64,000 nt of DNA from the NCBI GenBank assembly GCA_965277495.1, contig OZ255824.1:2418001-2482000 (forward strand), read 5' to 3'. The notes beneath the pieces were generated by a model. The model worked only from the letters and a program-made list of their open reading frames with translations. It ran no database searches and was not told where the DNA came from. A program made the position numbers and the translations under genes. Source of the stretch: CAHJXG01 sp965277495. GTDB lineage: Bacteria; Pseudomonadota; Alphaproteobacteria; Acetobacterales; Acetobacteraceae. Positions 42,824 to 51,136 of this stretch are shown piece by piece (positions within the stretch are counted from its first letter, which is position 1; each line of letters opens with the position of its first letter).

Positions 42824-43195
42824 CAAAGTCCCTCGTGCCGTAAAGTTCGTAATTTCAGCCTCCTCACCGCACCAGCAGTACGTAATATTCGACGGTTATG
42901 GCATCGGAGGGGCTTTTGATAGGTTCCAAAGGCCCACGTCATCCGTCATTGCCCGGCAGGATGGCAAAACCCTGAACAAGTCTGCGCCGGCGCGCTTGTT
43001 GTACGCGGCCTGGGTCTAAGCATTGCGGTCACCAGCCGGATTGTATTCCCACCATTAACGCCGGCCAAAAATTGACTGCTTTGTTGCCGCAGTCTGACAT
43101 TTCCAAATCCTTCCAGGCTCTTCCCGGCAATCATATTGCTCACGAATATGTTACCTCTCGGAAACGTGATAACCACGAAGCCCGGAGAAGTAATC
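42824..43195. other. Divergent intergenic region between GT2 and GH16 genes
   Basis: About 370 bases between two divergent starts, AT-richer than the flanks, especially 43020-43160. It must contain promoters for both directions. TTGACT at 43072-43077 could be a -35 box for the GH16 gene, but the hexamer 17 bases later (TGACAT) is a poor -10. GGAG before 43196 is the GH16 ribosome site. I see no RNA gene or clear operator. Confidence 0.45.
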
Positions 43196-45088
43196 ATGGC
43201 CACAAACCTGATCCCAACCTTCGACAGCGAATTCAACGATGGTTCCATCGACCTGTCCGGCAAGGGCCAGTGGCAGGTCAACATGCCCTGGGCAAATGCC
43301 TCGGGCATGAACCAGGTCGCCGGCGACCTCGCGACCTTCTCCGTCAACCCGAACTACGGCCCGACAGCGGCTGCCAATCCCTTCTCCGTCGCCGGCGGCG
43401 TGCTCAGCATCGGCGAACACCCGATACCCAGTTCCGTCAACCCGGCCGACGTCGCCAACAAGCCCCTCGCCGGCGGCACCCTCACGACCGCGCAGTCGCA
43501 GAACCAGTTGTATGGCTATTTCGAGGCCCGCATGGAACTGCCCGCCGGACCCGGCGCCGGTTCGGCCTTCTGGCTGCTGCCGTCGGATGGCTCGTGGCCG
43601 CCGGAACTGGATGTCGAGGAAAGCCTCGGCCAGGACCCGTCGACGGTTTACCAGACCATTCACCCGGACGGCGGCGCGAACATCGAGCAGACCTACGCCG
43701 CTGTGCCGGGCGGCAACTTCGCTGCCGGTTTTCACAACTACGGCGTCGACTGGGAGACCGACAAAATAACCTTCTTCGTCGACGGCAAGCAGACCGGCCA
43801 ATATGACACGCCCGCCGCCATGCACAAGCCGATGTACATGATCCTGTCGTCGCAAGCCGGCAACGCGAGCAACAACTGGCTCGGCCCAGTCAACGGTTCC
43901 ACCCCGGCCTCCAACGCGGTCAAGGTCGACTACGTCCGCGCCTACGCCTCGAGGCCGGACCTGTCGTCGGGCGGCTCGCCGACCCCGGGCGGGACGGTCA
44001 CGCCGCCAGCCGCGCCGCCGGTCGTCGCGCAGCCGGCGCCTCCGCCATCCGCTCCACCGGCCCCCGTGCCGACCCCAACACCGGCGCCCTCGCAAGGCAG
44101 CCTCATCACGCCCGGCAAGGGCTCCTTCAGCGACGCAGCCGGCAATGCCTACAGCATCGACGCGTCGAAAAACGGCACCGAGAACGGCAAGCCGATGGCC
44201 GACAGCGCAAACACCGGCGCGATGGAGTATGCCAACGGCCAAGTCTACGGCCAGGACGCCAGCAGCCAGAGCTGGTATACCTGGAACCAGGCCACCTGGA
44301 CCGCAGCCGCCGCTCCGCCCACGCCCGCACCTACGCCGACCCCAACGCCGACACCGACACCGACACCAACTCCCACGCCCACGCCCACGCCGACGCCGAC
44401 GCCGGCACCCGTCGGCAGCGCCACCGACACGCTTCAGCTCAGCCTGTCCGAAGACGCCTACCAAGGCGACGCGCAGGCCGTCATCACGGTCGACGGCAAG
44501 ACCGTCGGCGGCACGGTCACCGTCTCGGCGCTGCATAACCAGGGCAAGTCGCAGGCCGTCACCCTTACTGGGCAGTGGGGACCCGGCGCGCACGACATCG
44601 GCATTCAGTTCATCAACGACGCTTACGGCGGCACCTCCGCGACCGACCGCAACCTGTATGTCAATGGCGTCACCTATGACGGCCAGGCTTCGGCCACGCC
44701 GCCCGCCGCGCTGTATTCGAACGGCACAGCCCACCTGGCCACCGCCGCCAGCCCGCTCGTGCTGCAACTGTCCGAGGACGCCTACGCAGGCGACGCGCAG
44801 TTCAGCGTGGCCGTCGACGGCAAGAGCCTGGGCGGGCCGCAGTCGGTGACGGCGCTGCACGCGAACGGCGCGGTGCAGAACTTCGCCTTCGGCCAGGCCA
44901 TGGCGGCCGGCACGCACGATGTCGCGGTGTCGTTCCTGAACGACGCCTGGGGCGGCACCGCCACGGCCGACCGCAACCTGTATGTCAACGGCGTCGTCGC
45001 CAACGGCGCCACCGTGCCCGGCGCCGCAGCGGCCCTGTTCAGCACCTCGGTCCAGCACCTGACCATCGTCGTCGCCGCACATGCCTGA
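43196..45088 (+). CDS. GH16 beta-glucanase with two CBM60-like modules
   Basis: A 630-residue modular enzyme. Residues 1-255 are GH16: 'LIPTFDSEFNDGSIDLS', 'LYGYFEARMELPAGPGAGSAFWLLPSDG' and the catalytic E137-x-D139-x-x-E142 (ELDVEE). A Pro-rich linker leads to a 65-residue module ('DAAGNAYSIDAS...GQVYGQDASSQSWYTWN'), then a (Pro-Thr)n linker and two related repeats (about 410-500 and 515-610) each containing 'SEDAY-GDAQ' and 'TDRNLYVNGV'-type sequences, as in CBM60 xylan-binding modules. No N-terminal signal peptide exists, so type I secretion, as for rhizobial ExsH-type glucanases, is plausible. It probably trims an exopolysaccharide. Confidence 0.85.
   Translation: MATNLIPTFDSEFNDGSIDLSGKGQWQVNMPWANASGMNQVAGDLATFSVNPNYGPTAAANPFSVAGGVLSIGEHPIPSSVNPADVANKPLAGGTLTTAQSQNQLYGYFEARMELPAGPGAGSAFWLLPSDGSWPPELDVEESLGQDPSTVYQTIHPDGGANIEQTYAAVPGGNFAAGFHNYGVDWETDKITFFVDGKQTGQYDTPAAMHKPMYMILSSQAGNASNNWLGPVNGSTPASNAVKVDYVRAYASRPDLSSGGSPTPGGTVTPPAAPPVVAQPAPPPSAPPAPVPTPTPAPSQGSLITPGKGSFSDAAGNAYSIDASKNGTENGKPMADSANTGAMEYANGQVYGQDASSQSWYTWNQATWTAAAAPPTPAPTPTPTPTPTPTPTPTPTPTPTPTPAPVGSATDTLQLSLSEDAYQGDAQAVITVDGKTVGGTVTVSALHNQGKSQAVTLTGQWGPGAHDIGIQFINDAYGGTSATDRNLYVNGVTYDGQASATPPAALYSNGTAHLATAASPLVLQLSEDAYAGDAQFSVAVDGKSLGGPQSVTALHANGAVQNFAFGQAMAAGTHDVAVSFLNDAWGGTATADRNLYVNGVVANGATVPGAAAALFSTSVQHLTIVVAAHA
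44317..44412 (+). repeat. Simple repeat encoding the Pro-Thr linker
   Basis: A low-complexity run of CCN-ACN codons (mostly CCGACG, CCGACA, CCCACG) inside the GH16 gene. It encodes about fifteen Pro-Thr pairs. Such tracts expand and contract by slippage in six-base units without breaking the frame, so linker length probably varies between strains. Confidence 0.85.
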
Positions 45089-45123
45089 AGCATCGAACGA
45101 CTAGACAGCCAGCCTCGGTTCAA

Positions 45124-45159
45124 GCCCTGCATGCCGTCGTCCGCGGCGGAATGCAGGGC
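45124..45159 (+). terminator. Hairpin after the GH16 gene
   Basis: GCCCTGCAT (45124-45132) pairs perfectly with ATGCAGGGC (45151-45159), with an inner GCCG/CGGC pair shortening the loop. It begins 36 bases after the GH16 stop. There is no T tract, so termination would not be classically Rho-independent. Confidence 0.55.
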
Positions 45160-45242
45160 CATCGACCTCGCGCTCTGGACCGGTTCGGCAGCCGCCGCGA
45201 AAAGGCTTATGCAAGGCCGGGCACGCTGGACAGGAGTGGGCC

Positions 45243-46586
45243 ATGGCGCGGCCGCGAATGCATCTCGGTTTCGATTTCTCCTACGCCCACATGGGCGGGC
45301 GGTGGCGGCTGCCGGGATCGTGGCCCGGGCGCACCTTCCCCGACGTCGAAATGTATGAGGACATCGCCCGCATCGCCGAGCGCGGACTGTTGGACATGAT
45401 CTTCTCCGGCGACGGCACCGGGGTGCCCGACACCTGGCGCGGCTCGCGCGACGCCGCGGTCGAGTGGGGCGTCAATTGGCCGCGGCAGGACCTCAACCCG
45501 ATCATGGTCGCGATGTCGCGGGTGACGCAGCATATCGGCTACGGGCTCACCTATTCCTCGACCTTCATGCACCCGTACTACACGGCGCGGCTGATGAACT
45601 CGCTCGACCACATCACGGGCGGGCGGATCGCCATGAACCTCGTCACCTCGACCCGGCGCTCCGACGCAGCCAACTTCGGCTTCGACGAGCTCATGGAGCA
45701 CGGCGCGCGCTACGACCGGATGGAGGAGTTCACCGACGTTTGCCGCAAGCTGTGGGACGCCACCGAGGCGGACGCCATGCTGTGGGACCACGCCAGCGGC
45801 CGGGTCGGCGACCCCGGCAAGGTGCACGGCATGAGCCACCACGGGCGGTTCTTCAACGTGGAGGGGCCGCTCAACACGCCGCCCTCGCCGCAGGGACGCC
45901 CGGTGCTGATCCAGGCCGGCGGCTCGCCCCGCGGCATCCGCGCCTCGGCGTATGTGGCAGACCACGTGTTCGGCGCCGACATGGCGCTGCCGTTGCAGGT
46001 GAAGCAGCGGGCGGCGCTGGACGCGGCGTTGACCGGGCTGGGGCGCGACCCTTCGGCGGTCGGCATCCTGTGGCAGACGCCCATCGTCGTGCGCGAAACG
46101 GAGCGGGAAGCGCAGGCGCAGCGGGACCTGCTGCTGACCGCCATCCCGCCCGAGGCTGTGGGCGCGTACCTGTCGTATAACGCCGGCTACGACTTCTCCA
46201 CCTTGCCCGAGCGGTTTTCATTGGATGAGCTGCACGCCGCCATCGTCGCGTCCAATGCGTCGCCCGCCGGGTTCGTGCATGAACTGGCGCTGAAACTGGG
46301 GGCCGGGACGACGGTCACGCGGGCCGAGTTCTTCGAGCACGGGCTGCGCAACGCCACGTCGCATGACACCACGATCGCCGGCACGGCGGCCCAGCTTGCC
46401 GACCGGCTCGAGGAGACGTTCGAGGCGACCGGCAGCCGCGGCGGCTTTATGCTGGGCCACACCGTGTCGCTGCCGGGCGACCTGCAGGCGATCGTGGATC
46501 TGCTGACGCCGGAACTGCAGCGCCGCGGGCGGTTGCGGACGGAGTACTGCTACCGGACCTTGCGGGAGAACCTGCTGGATTCGTAG
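45243..46586 (+). CDS. LLM-class flavin-dependent monooxygenase (NtaA/SnaA/DszA-like)
   Basis: A 447-residue FMN-dependent monooxygenase of the nitrilotriacetate/dibenzothiophene sulfone group. Typical parts: 'LGFDFSYAHMGGRWRLPGSW', 'YEDIARIAERGLLDMIFSGDG', 'YGLTYSSTFMHPYYTARLMNSLDHITGGRIAMNLVTS' and 'RPVLIQAGGSPRGIRASAYVADHVF'. Such enzymes need a separate flavin reductase, which is not seen nearby. GGAG precedes the ATG. It is convergent with the enamidase-like gene (21 bases between stops), which, with the ABC importer, suggests breakdown of an amine, N-heterocycle or organosulfur compound. Confidence 0.87.
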   Translation: MARPRMHLGFDFSYAHMGGRWRLPGSWPGRTFPDVEMYEDIARIAERGLLDMIFSGDGTGVPDTWRGSRDAAVEWGVNWPRQDLNPIMVAMSRVTQHIGYGLTYSSTFMHPYYTARLMNSLDHITGGRIAMNLVTSTRRSDAANFGFDELMEHGARYDRMEEFTDVCRKLWDATEADAMLWDHASGRVGDPGKVHGMSHHGRFFNVEGPLNTPPSPQGRPVLIQAGGSPRGIRASAYVADHVFGADMALPLQVKQRAALDAALTGLGRDPSAVGILWQTPIVVRETEREAQAQRDLLLTAIPPEAVGAYLSYNAGYDFSTLPERFSLDELHAAIVASNASPAGFVHELALKLGAGTTVTRAEFFEHGLRNATSHDTTIAGTAAQLADRLEETFEATGSRGGFMLGHTVSLPGDLQAIVDLLTPELQRRGRLRTEYCYRTLRENLLDS

Positions 46587-46607
46587 CGGCCCGATCCGGT
46601 CTTGCGG

Positions 46608-47804
46608 TCAGGCGACCACCTCCGGCACTTTGTCCGCCGGCGGCGTGTTGCGGGAGCGTCCGATCCGCGGCAGCCCGTCGATCACCACCATGCCGACGCC
46701 CGGCAGGTCGCCCAGCTGCACGCATTCCAGCAGATCGCGCCCGGCCGAATGCTGCGCCCGGTCCAGCAGCACGAAATCCGCCGCCCGGCCCACCTCGATC
46801 AGCCCGGTGTCCAGCTCGCGCATCCGTGCCGTGTTGCCGGTGCCGAAACAGAACGCCACCTCTGCCGGAACGTCGCCGAGCGAGGACAGCATCGCGATCA
46901 TGCGCAGGATGCCGAGCGGCTGCACGCCCGATCCGGCCGGCCCGTCGGTGCCGAGGATGACGCGCCCCAACTGCCCCATCTCCCGCGCCGTGCGCATGGC
47001 ATACAGCGCCGCACGCTCGTTGCCGTTATGCACCAGCTCCAGCCCGCGCTGGCAGCCCTCGCAGATGCAGCGGATCTCGCGGTCGGGCAGGGCGGTATGG
47101 CCGCCGTTGATGTGGCCGATCACGTCGGTGTCGGCCTCCAGCACCACGTCCGCGCCGATCAGGCCGGAGCCGGGGATGGACGGCCCGCCGGTGTGAATGG
47201 TGGACTGGATGCCGTATTTGCGCGCCCAGCCGACCATGCGCCGCGCCGTCGGGCCGTCCTTCACGCCGCCCAGCCCGACCTCGCCCAGCAAGCGCACCCC
47301 GGCTTCGGCGAGCTCCTTGAAGTCATGCTCCTCCATCTCGGGCTCGATGACCGGGGCGCCGGCGTGGATCTTCATGCCGCCGGGCCGGAACGCGGTAAAG
47401 GCGCGCTGGGCGAACACCGCCATCGCCTTCAGGCCCACCACGTCGCGCGGACGGCCCGGCGTGTGCACCTCGCCGGCGGAGATCATCGTCGTGACGCCGC
47501 CGTGCAGGGTCGATTCGATCCAGTTCATCTGGCTCTGCCGCGGCGTCCAGTCGCCCGCGACCGGGTGGACATGGCTGTCGATCAGCCCGGGCGCCAGGCC
47601 GCAGCCATGCGCGTCGATGACGGTGGTGGCGCCGTCGGTGTCGATCTCGGCGGCGCGTCCGATGGCGGCGATGCGCCCGCCGACGGCGACGATGGCGTCC
47701 GCATCGAGGATCGGATGCCCGATGTCGCCGGACAGCAGCAGCCCGATGTTGCGGATCACCAGCTTTGCGCCGGGGTCGATGGGGGGTGCCGCGTCATGCG
47801 CCAT
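46608..47804 (-). CDS. Amidohydrolase similar to enamidase
   Basis: A 398-residue metal-dependent amidohydrolase. Metal-site residues are H78/H80 (DSHVH), E175 (GEVGLG), H204 (STIHTGG), H231 (IGHINGGH) and D287 (LGTDGP). The protein follows Eubacterium barkeri enamidase along its length as I remember it ('IRNIGLLLSGDI', 'LHGGVTTMISAGEVHTPGRP', 'SIPGSGLIGADVV', 'SRNTPPA'). Enamidase hydrolyses 6-oxo-1,4,5,6-tetrahydronicotinate to formylglutarate and ammonia in nicotinate fermentation. AGGAGG precedes the ATG. The other fermentation genes are not seen, so a related cyclic enamide may be the substrate. The LivF gene follows 22 bases downstream. Confidence 0.8.
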   Translation of the reverse strand: MAHDAAPPIDPGAKLVIRNIGLLLSGDIGHPILDADAIVAVGGRIAAIGRAAEIDTDGATTVIDAHGCGLAPGLIDSHVHPVAGDWTPRQSQMNWIESTLHGGVTTMISAGEVHTPGRPRDVVGLKAMAVFAQRAFTAFRPGGMKIHAGAPVIEPEMEEHDFKELAEAGVRLLGEVGLGGVKDGPTARRMVGWARKYGIQSTIHTGGPSIPGSGLIGADVVLEADTDVIGHINGGHTALPDREIRCICEGCQRGLELVHNGNERAALYAMRTAREMGQLGRVILGTDGPAGSGVQPLGILRMIAMLSSLGDVPAEVAFCFGTGNTARMRELDTGLIEVGRAADFVLLDRAQHSAGRDLLECVQLGDLPGVGMVVIDGLPRIGRSRNTPPADKVPEVVA

Positions 47805-47826
47805 GGGATGGTCCTCCTGCCTGCAT

Positions 47827-48528
47827 TCAAACTGCGAGATAGCGTCCGTGCGTGCCGGTGTCCGCCTGCAGCGCCGCCACGCTGCCGGTCCACACCGCCT
47901 GCCCGCTCTCCAAGATCACCGCTTGCGTCGCCACGGCGGCTGCGAAGTGCAGGTTCTGCTCGGCCAACAGGATGCTCAGGCCCTCCTGCCGCAGCGCCTC
48001 AATGGCGGCAGCCATCTGCTCGACGATCAGCGGCGACAGGCCCTCGCTCGGCTCGTCCAGCAATAGTAGGCGCGGGTTGCCCATCAGGGTGCGCGCTATG
48101 GTGAGCATCTGCTGCTCGCCGCCGCTCATGCGCCCGCCGGGCCGCTGGCGCATGGCGCCGAGGTTGGGGAACAGGTCGAACAGCCGCTGCGGCGTCCAGG
48201 GCCGCAGCCCGTCCCGCGCCGGCTGCCGGCCCACGTCCAGGTTTTCCATGACCGTCAGCTCAGAGAATATCCTGCGGTCCTCGGGCACGTAGCCCAGCCC
48301 CAACTGCGCCCGGCGATACGGCTCCAGCCGCGCCACGTCGCGCCCGGCGAACTGCACGCTGCCGCTCGCTGTGCTGACCAGGCCGATCAGCGACTTCATC
48401 ACCGTGCTCTTGCCGGCGCCGTTGCGGCCCAGCAGCACAACGACCTCGGCGGGGCCGACGCCGAAGCCGACATCGTGCAGGATATGCGCCTGGCCGTAGA
48501 AGCTGTTGAGGCCATGCACCTGCAGCAT
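47827..48528 (-). CDS. Branched-chain-type ABC transporter ATPase LivF
   Basis: A 233-residue ATPase. Walker A GRNGAGKST near residue 35, signature 'MSGGEQQMLTIARTL' near residue 134, Walker B 'LLLLDEPSEGLSPL' and H-loop region 'SILLAEQNLHFA'. 'SEGLSP' and 'EQN' are LivF hallmarks. The ATG overlaps the LivG stop by one base. With LivG, the fused permease and the binding protein upstream it completes a HAAT-type importer. Encoded directly upstream of the enamidase-like gene, so the cargo may be that enzyme's substrate or a precursor, not a branched-chain amino acid. Confidence 0.9.
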   Translation of the reverse strand: MLQVHGLNSFYGQAHILHDVGFGVGPAEVVVLLGRNGAGKSTVMKSLIGLVSTASGSVQFAGRDVARLEPYRRAQLGLGYVPEDRRIFSELTVMENLDVGRQPARDGLRPWTPQRLFDLFPNLGAMRQRPGGRMSGGEQQMLTIARTLMGNPRLLLLDEPSEGLSPLIVEQMAAAIEALRQEGLSILLAEQNLHFAAAVATQAVILESGQAVWTGSVAALQADTGTHGRYLAV

Positions 48529-49286
48529 CAATGCCCCCCGCTGGTGACACCGCCGCCGAGGTATATCGCCCGCACCCGCGGGTCGGCCCGGATGGCGGCG
48601 GCGTCCCCGGACGCGATCAGCTCGCCGCGCGCCAGCACGGCGATGCGGTCGGACACGCCGAACACCACGTCCATGTCATGCTCGGTGAACAGCACGGCCA
48701 AGCCGCGTCCGGTGGCGATGCCGCGCACCAACTGCATGAGCGCGACCCGTTCCCGCGGCGCCATCCCGGCGGTCGGCTCGTCCATCAGCAGGAGGCGGGG
48801 TTTGGCGGCGAGCGCCATGGCCAGTTCTAGCCGCTTGAGGTCGCCGTAGGCCAGCACGCCGGCGGCCCGGTCCGCCTGGGCAGCCAGCCCCACCTGGTCC
48901 AGCAGCGCTTCGGCCGCCGGGGCATCGAACCCCGCCGCAGCCCGCCACCAGCGCCAGGTGGCGCGCCGAAACGCCGTGACCGCGACCTGCACGTTCTCGC
49001 GCGCGGTCATGGAGGCGAAGGTGGCCGTGACCTGGAACGTCCGCCCCACGCCCAGGCGGCAGATCCCGCGCGGCTTCATGCCGCCGATGTCCCGCCCGGC
49101 GAGCTGCACCGTGCCGGCGTCCGGGCGCAACTGCCCGCCCACCATGTTGAAGCACGTCGTCTTGCCCGCGCCGTTCGGGCCGATCAGCGCCAGCATCTCG
49201 CCCGCCGCCACCGCGAACGACACCCCTGCCACCGCCGCGACGCCGCCGAACGACTTGCGCAGGCCATCCACGGCCAGCACCGTCAT
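48528..49286 (-). CDS. Branched-chain-type ABC transporter ATPase LivG
   Basis: A 252-residue ATPase. Walker A 'GPNGAGKTTCFNMVGG' near residue 36, LivG-type 'GVGRTFQVTATFASMTARENVQVA', Walker B 'PRLLLMDEPTAGMAPRERVAL' and 'VLFTEHDMDVVFGVSDRIAVL'. The signature motif reads 'LAYGDLKRLELAMAL', i.e. YGDLK in place of the usual YGxQR, a common LivG variation. I started at MTVLAVDGLRKSFGG; the longer open frame runs into the permease gene. It follows the permease after 13 bases. Confidence 0.9.
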   Translation of the reverse strand: MTVLAVDGLRKSFGGVAAVAGVSFAVAAGEMLALIGPNGAGKTTCFNMVGGQLRPDAGTVQLAGRDIGGMKPRGICRLGVGRTFQVTATFASMTARENVQVAVTAFRRATWRWWRAAAGFDAPAAEALLDQVGLAAQADRAAGVLAYGDLKRLELAMALAAKPRLLLMDEPTAGMAPRERVALMQLVRGIATGRGLAVLFTEHDMDVVFGVSDRIAVLARGELIASGDAAAIRADPRVRAIYLGGGVTSGGH

Positions 49287-49299
49287 GCCCCCAGCACTT

Positions 49300-51129
49300 T
49301 CATGCCCGCAGCAGCTGGCGTTGCACGGCGCCCGCGATCCCCTCGGGGAAGGCCAGCACCAACACCACGATCGCCAACCCCAGCACCAGGCGCCACAACT
49401 CGGTCGCCCGCAGCAGGCCGTCATACAGCCCGGTATAGGCCAGCGCGCCGACGATCGGCCCGGCCATGGTCTGCACGCCGCCGAGCAGCACCATCAGCAG
49501 CGCGTCGATGGAGCGCGGGATGCTGACGAAGCCGGGGAACACGCTGCCCTTCGCGTAGGTGAAAATTGCGCCCGCCAGGCCGGCCGCAGCACCCGCCGCG
49601 ACGAACGCGGCCAGGCGGATGCGCTGGGTGTCCAGCCCGATCGCCTCCGCCCGCAGCGGCGAGTCGCGCGACGCCCGCAGCGCGTAGCCGAACGGCGAAT
49701 ACAGCACCCGCTGCAGCACGAACGTGCCGCCGGCGCACAGCGCCAATGCGCCGAAATAGACGGCAACCGGACCGGACGCCCAGGCGGGCGGCCATACGCC
49801 CAGGATGCCGTTGTCGCCACCGGTCACCGCGACCCACTGGAACGCCACCGCCCAGACGATCTGCGCGAAGGCAAGCGTCAGCATCGCCAGATAGACGCCG
49901 GACAGGCGCACGACGAACGCGCCGAACAGCGCCGCGACGGTCCCGGCGGCCAAGGGCGCCAGCAGCAGCCCCACCGGCATCGGCGCGCCCAGCCATTGCG
50001 CGGACAGCCCGGCGGCGTAGGCGCCGATGCCGAACCAGGCGGCGTGGCCAAAGCTCGCCATGCCGCCGGGCCCCATGACGAAGTGCAGGCTGGCGGCGAA
50101 CAGCACTGCGACCGCTGCCTCGGTGAGGATGGACAGCGCGTAGGGGCCGGCCAGCAACGGCGCAGCCACCGCGGCCAGCAGCAGCGCCAGCCAGCCGAGC
50201 AGCATTCCCCGCGTCGGCGGGCGCACCAGCGTGGCGACGCCGGCCAGCGCGGACGGCGCGGCGCTGCGGCCCAGCAGCCCGTTCGGACGCAGCACCAGCA
50301 CCGCCGCCATCACGACGAACATCAGCACGAGCGTCGCCTTCGGGATCAGCACAATGCCGAATGCCTGCAACAGCCCAATCAGCACGCTCGCGAGATATGC
50401 CCCGGTGATGCTGCCGAGCCCGCCGATGACGACCACCACGAACGCGTCGGTGATGACGGACAGGTCGATGCCAAGGTTGGCCGACCCGTCCGGCAACGCG
50501 AGCGCCCCGGCAAATCCCGCCAGCCCGGCGCCGGCCGCGAACACCGACGTGAACAGCATCCGCTGGTCCACCCCGAGTGCGGCGACCATGTCCCGGTCCC
50601 ACGTCGCGGCCCGCACCAGCCGGCCCCACCGCGTGCGGTTGAACACCAGCCAGAGCAGCGCCAGCATCACCGGGCCGATGGCGATCAGCGCCAGGTCGTA
50701 AACCGGGAAACGCTCGCCGGCGATGCGCACGAAGGCGCGCAGCCATGGCGGGCGGGAGATGGTGAGGTCGTCCGGCCCCCACAGCGCGAGCGTCGCGTCC
50801 TGGATGATCAGCACGACGCCAAAGGTCGCCAGCAATTGGAACAGCTCGGGCGAGCGATAGAGGCGGCGCAGCAGCCCCATCTCGATCAGCGCGCCGAGTG
50901 CCGCCAGCCCGGCCGCGGTGCCGATGACGCCGAGCGCGAACCACGGCAAATCCCGCGGCAGGTGGGTGAGGATGGTCCAGCCAAGGTATGCGCCCAGCAT
51001 CGTGAGGCTGCCGTGGGCGAAGTTCACGACGCGGGTGACGCCGAAGATGACCGTCAGCCCGGACGCGACCAGGAACAGCGACGATGCGCCGGCGAGCCCG
51101 GTCAGCGCATGGACCAGCAAGAAGCCCAT
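49300..51129 (-). CDS. Fused LivH-LivM permease
   Basis: A 609-residue protein uniting both permeases of a HAAT-type importer. Residues 1-290 are LivH-like ('LFLVASGLTVIFGVTRVVNFAHGSLTMLGAYLGW', 'GGLGSITGAYLASVLIG'). Residues 310-605 are LivM-like ('HFVMGPGGMASFGHAAWFGIGAYAAGL', 'GGVQTMAGPIVGALAYTGLYDGLL'). Usually these are two genes of about 290 and 320 residues. The ATPases follow downstream and the binding protein gene ends seven bases upstream. Around sixteen membrane segments are expected. Confidence 0.9.
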   Translation of the reverse strand: MGFLLVHALTGLAGASSLFLVASGLTVIFGVTRVVNFAHGSLTMLGAYLGWTILTHLPRDLPWFALGVIGTAAGLAALGALIEMGLLRRLYRSPELFQLLATFGVVLIIQDATLALWGPDDLTISRPPWLRAFVRIAGERFPVYDLALIAIGPVMLALLWLVFNRTRWGRLVRAATWDRDMVAALGVDQRMLFTSVFAAGAGLAGFAGALALPDGSANLGIDLSVITDAFVVVVIGGLGSITGAYLASVLIGLLQAFGIVLIPKATLVLMFVVMAAVLVLRPNGLLGRSAAPSALAGVATLVRPPTRGMLLGWLALLLAAVAAPLLAGPYALSILTEAAVAVLFAASLHFVMGPGGMASFGHAAWFGIGAYAAGLSAQWLGAPMPVGLLLAPLAAGTVAALFGAFVVRLSGVYLAMLTLAFAQIVWAVAFQWVAVTGGDNGILGVWPPAWASGPVAVYFGALALCAGGTFVLQRVLYSPFGYALRASRDSPLRAEAIGLDTQRIRLAAFVAAGAAAGLAGAIFTYAKGSVFPGFVSIPRSIDALLMVLLGGVQTMAGPIVGALAYTGLYDGLLRATELWRLVLGLAIVVLVLAFPEGIAGAVQRQLLRA

Positions 51130-51136
51130 GCGGCGC

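Noticed and set aside
42946..43347. A 133-codon minus-strand frame in the GT2-GH16 intergenic region
   Set aside because: Half of it is antisense to the GH16 catalytic domain and the rest is AT-rich promoter-like sequence.
44317..44412. Regular repeats that at first suggest a small tandem or CRISPR-like array
   Set aside because: The unit is a six-base Pro-Thr codon pair inside an open frame, with no spacers.
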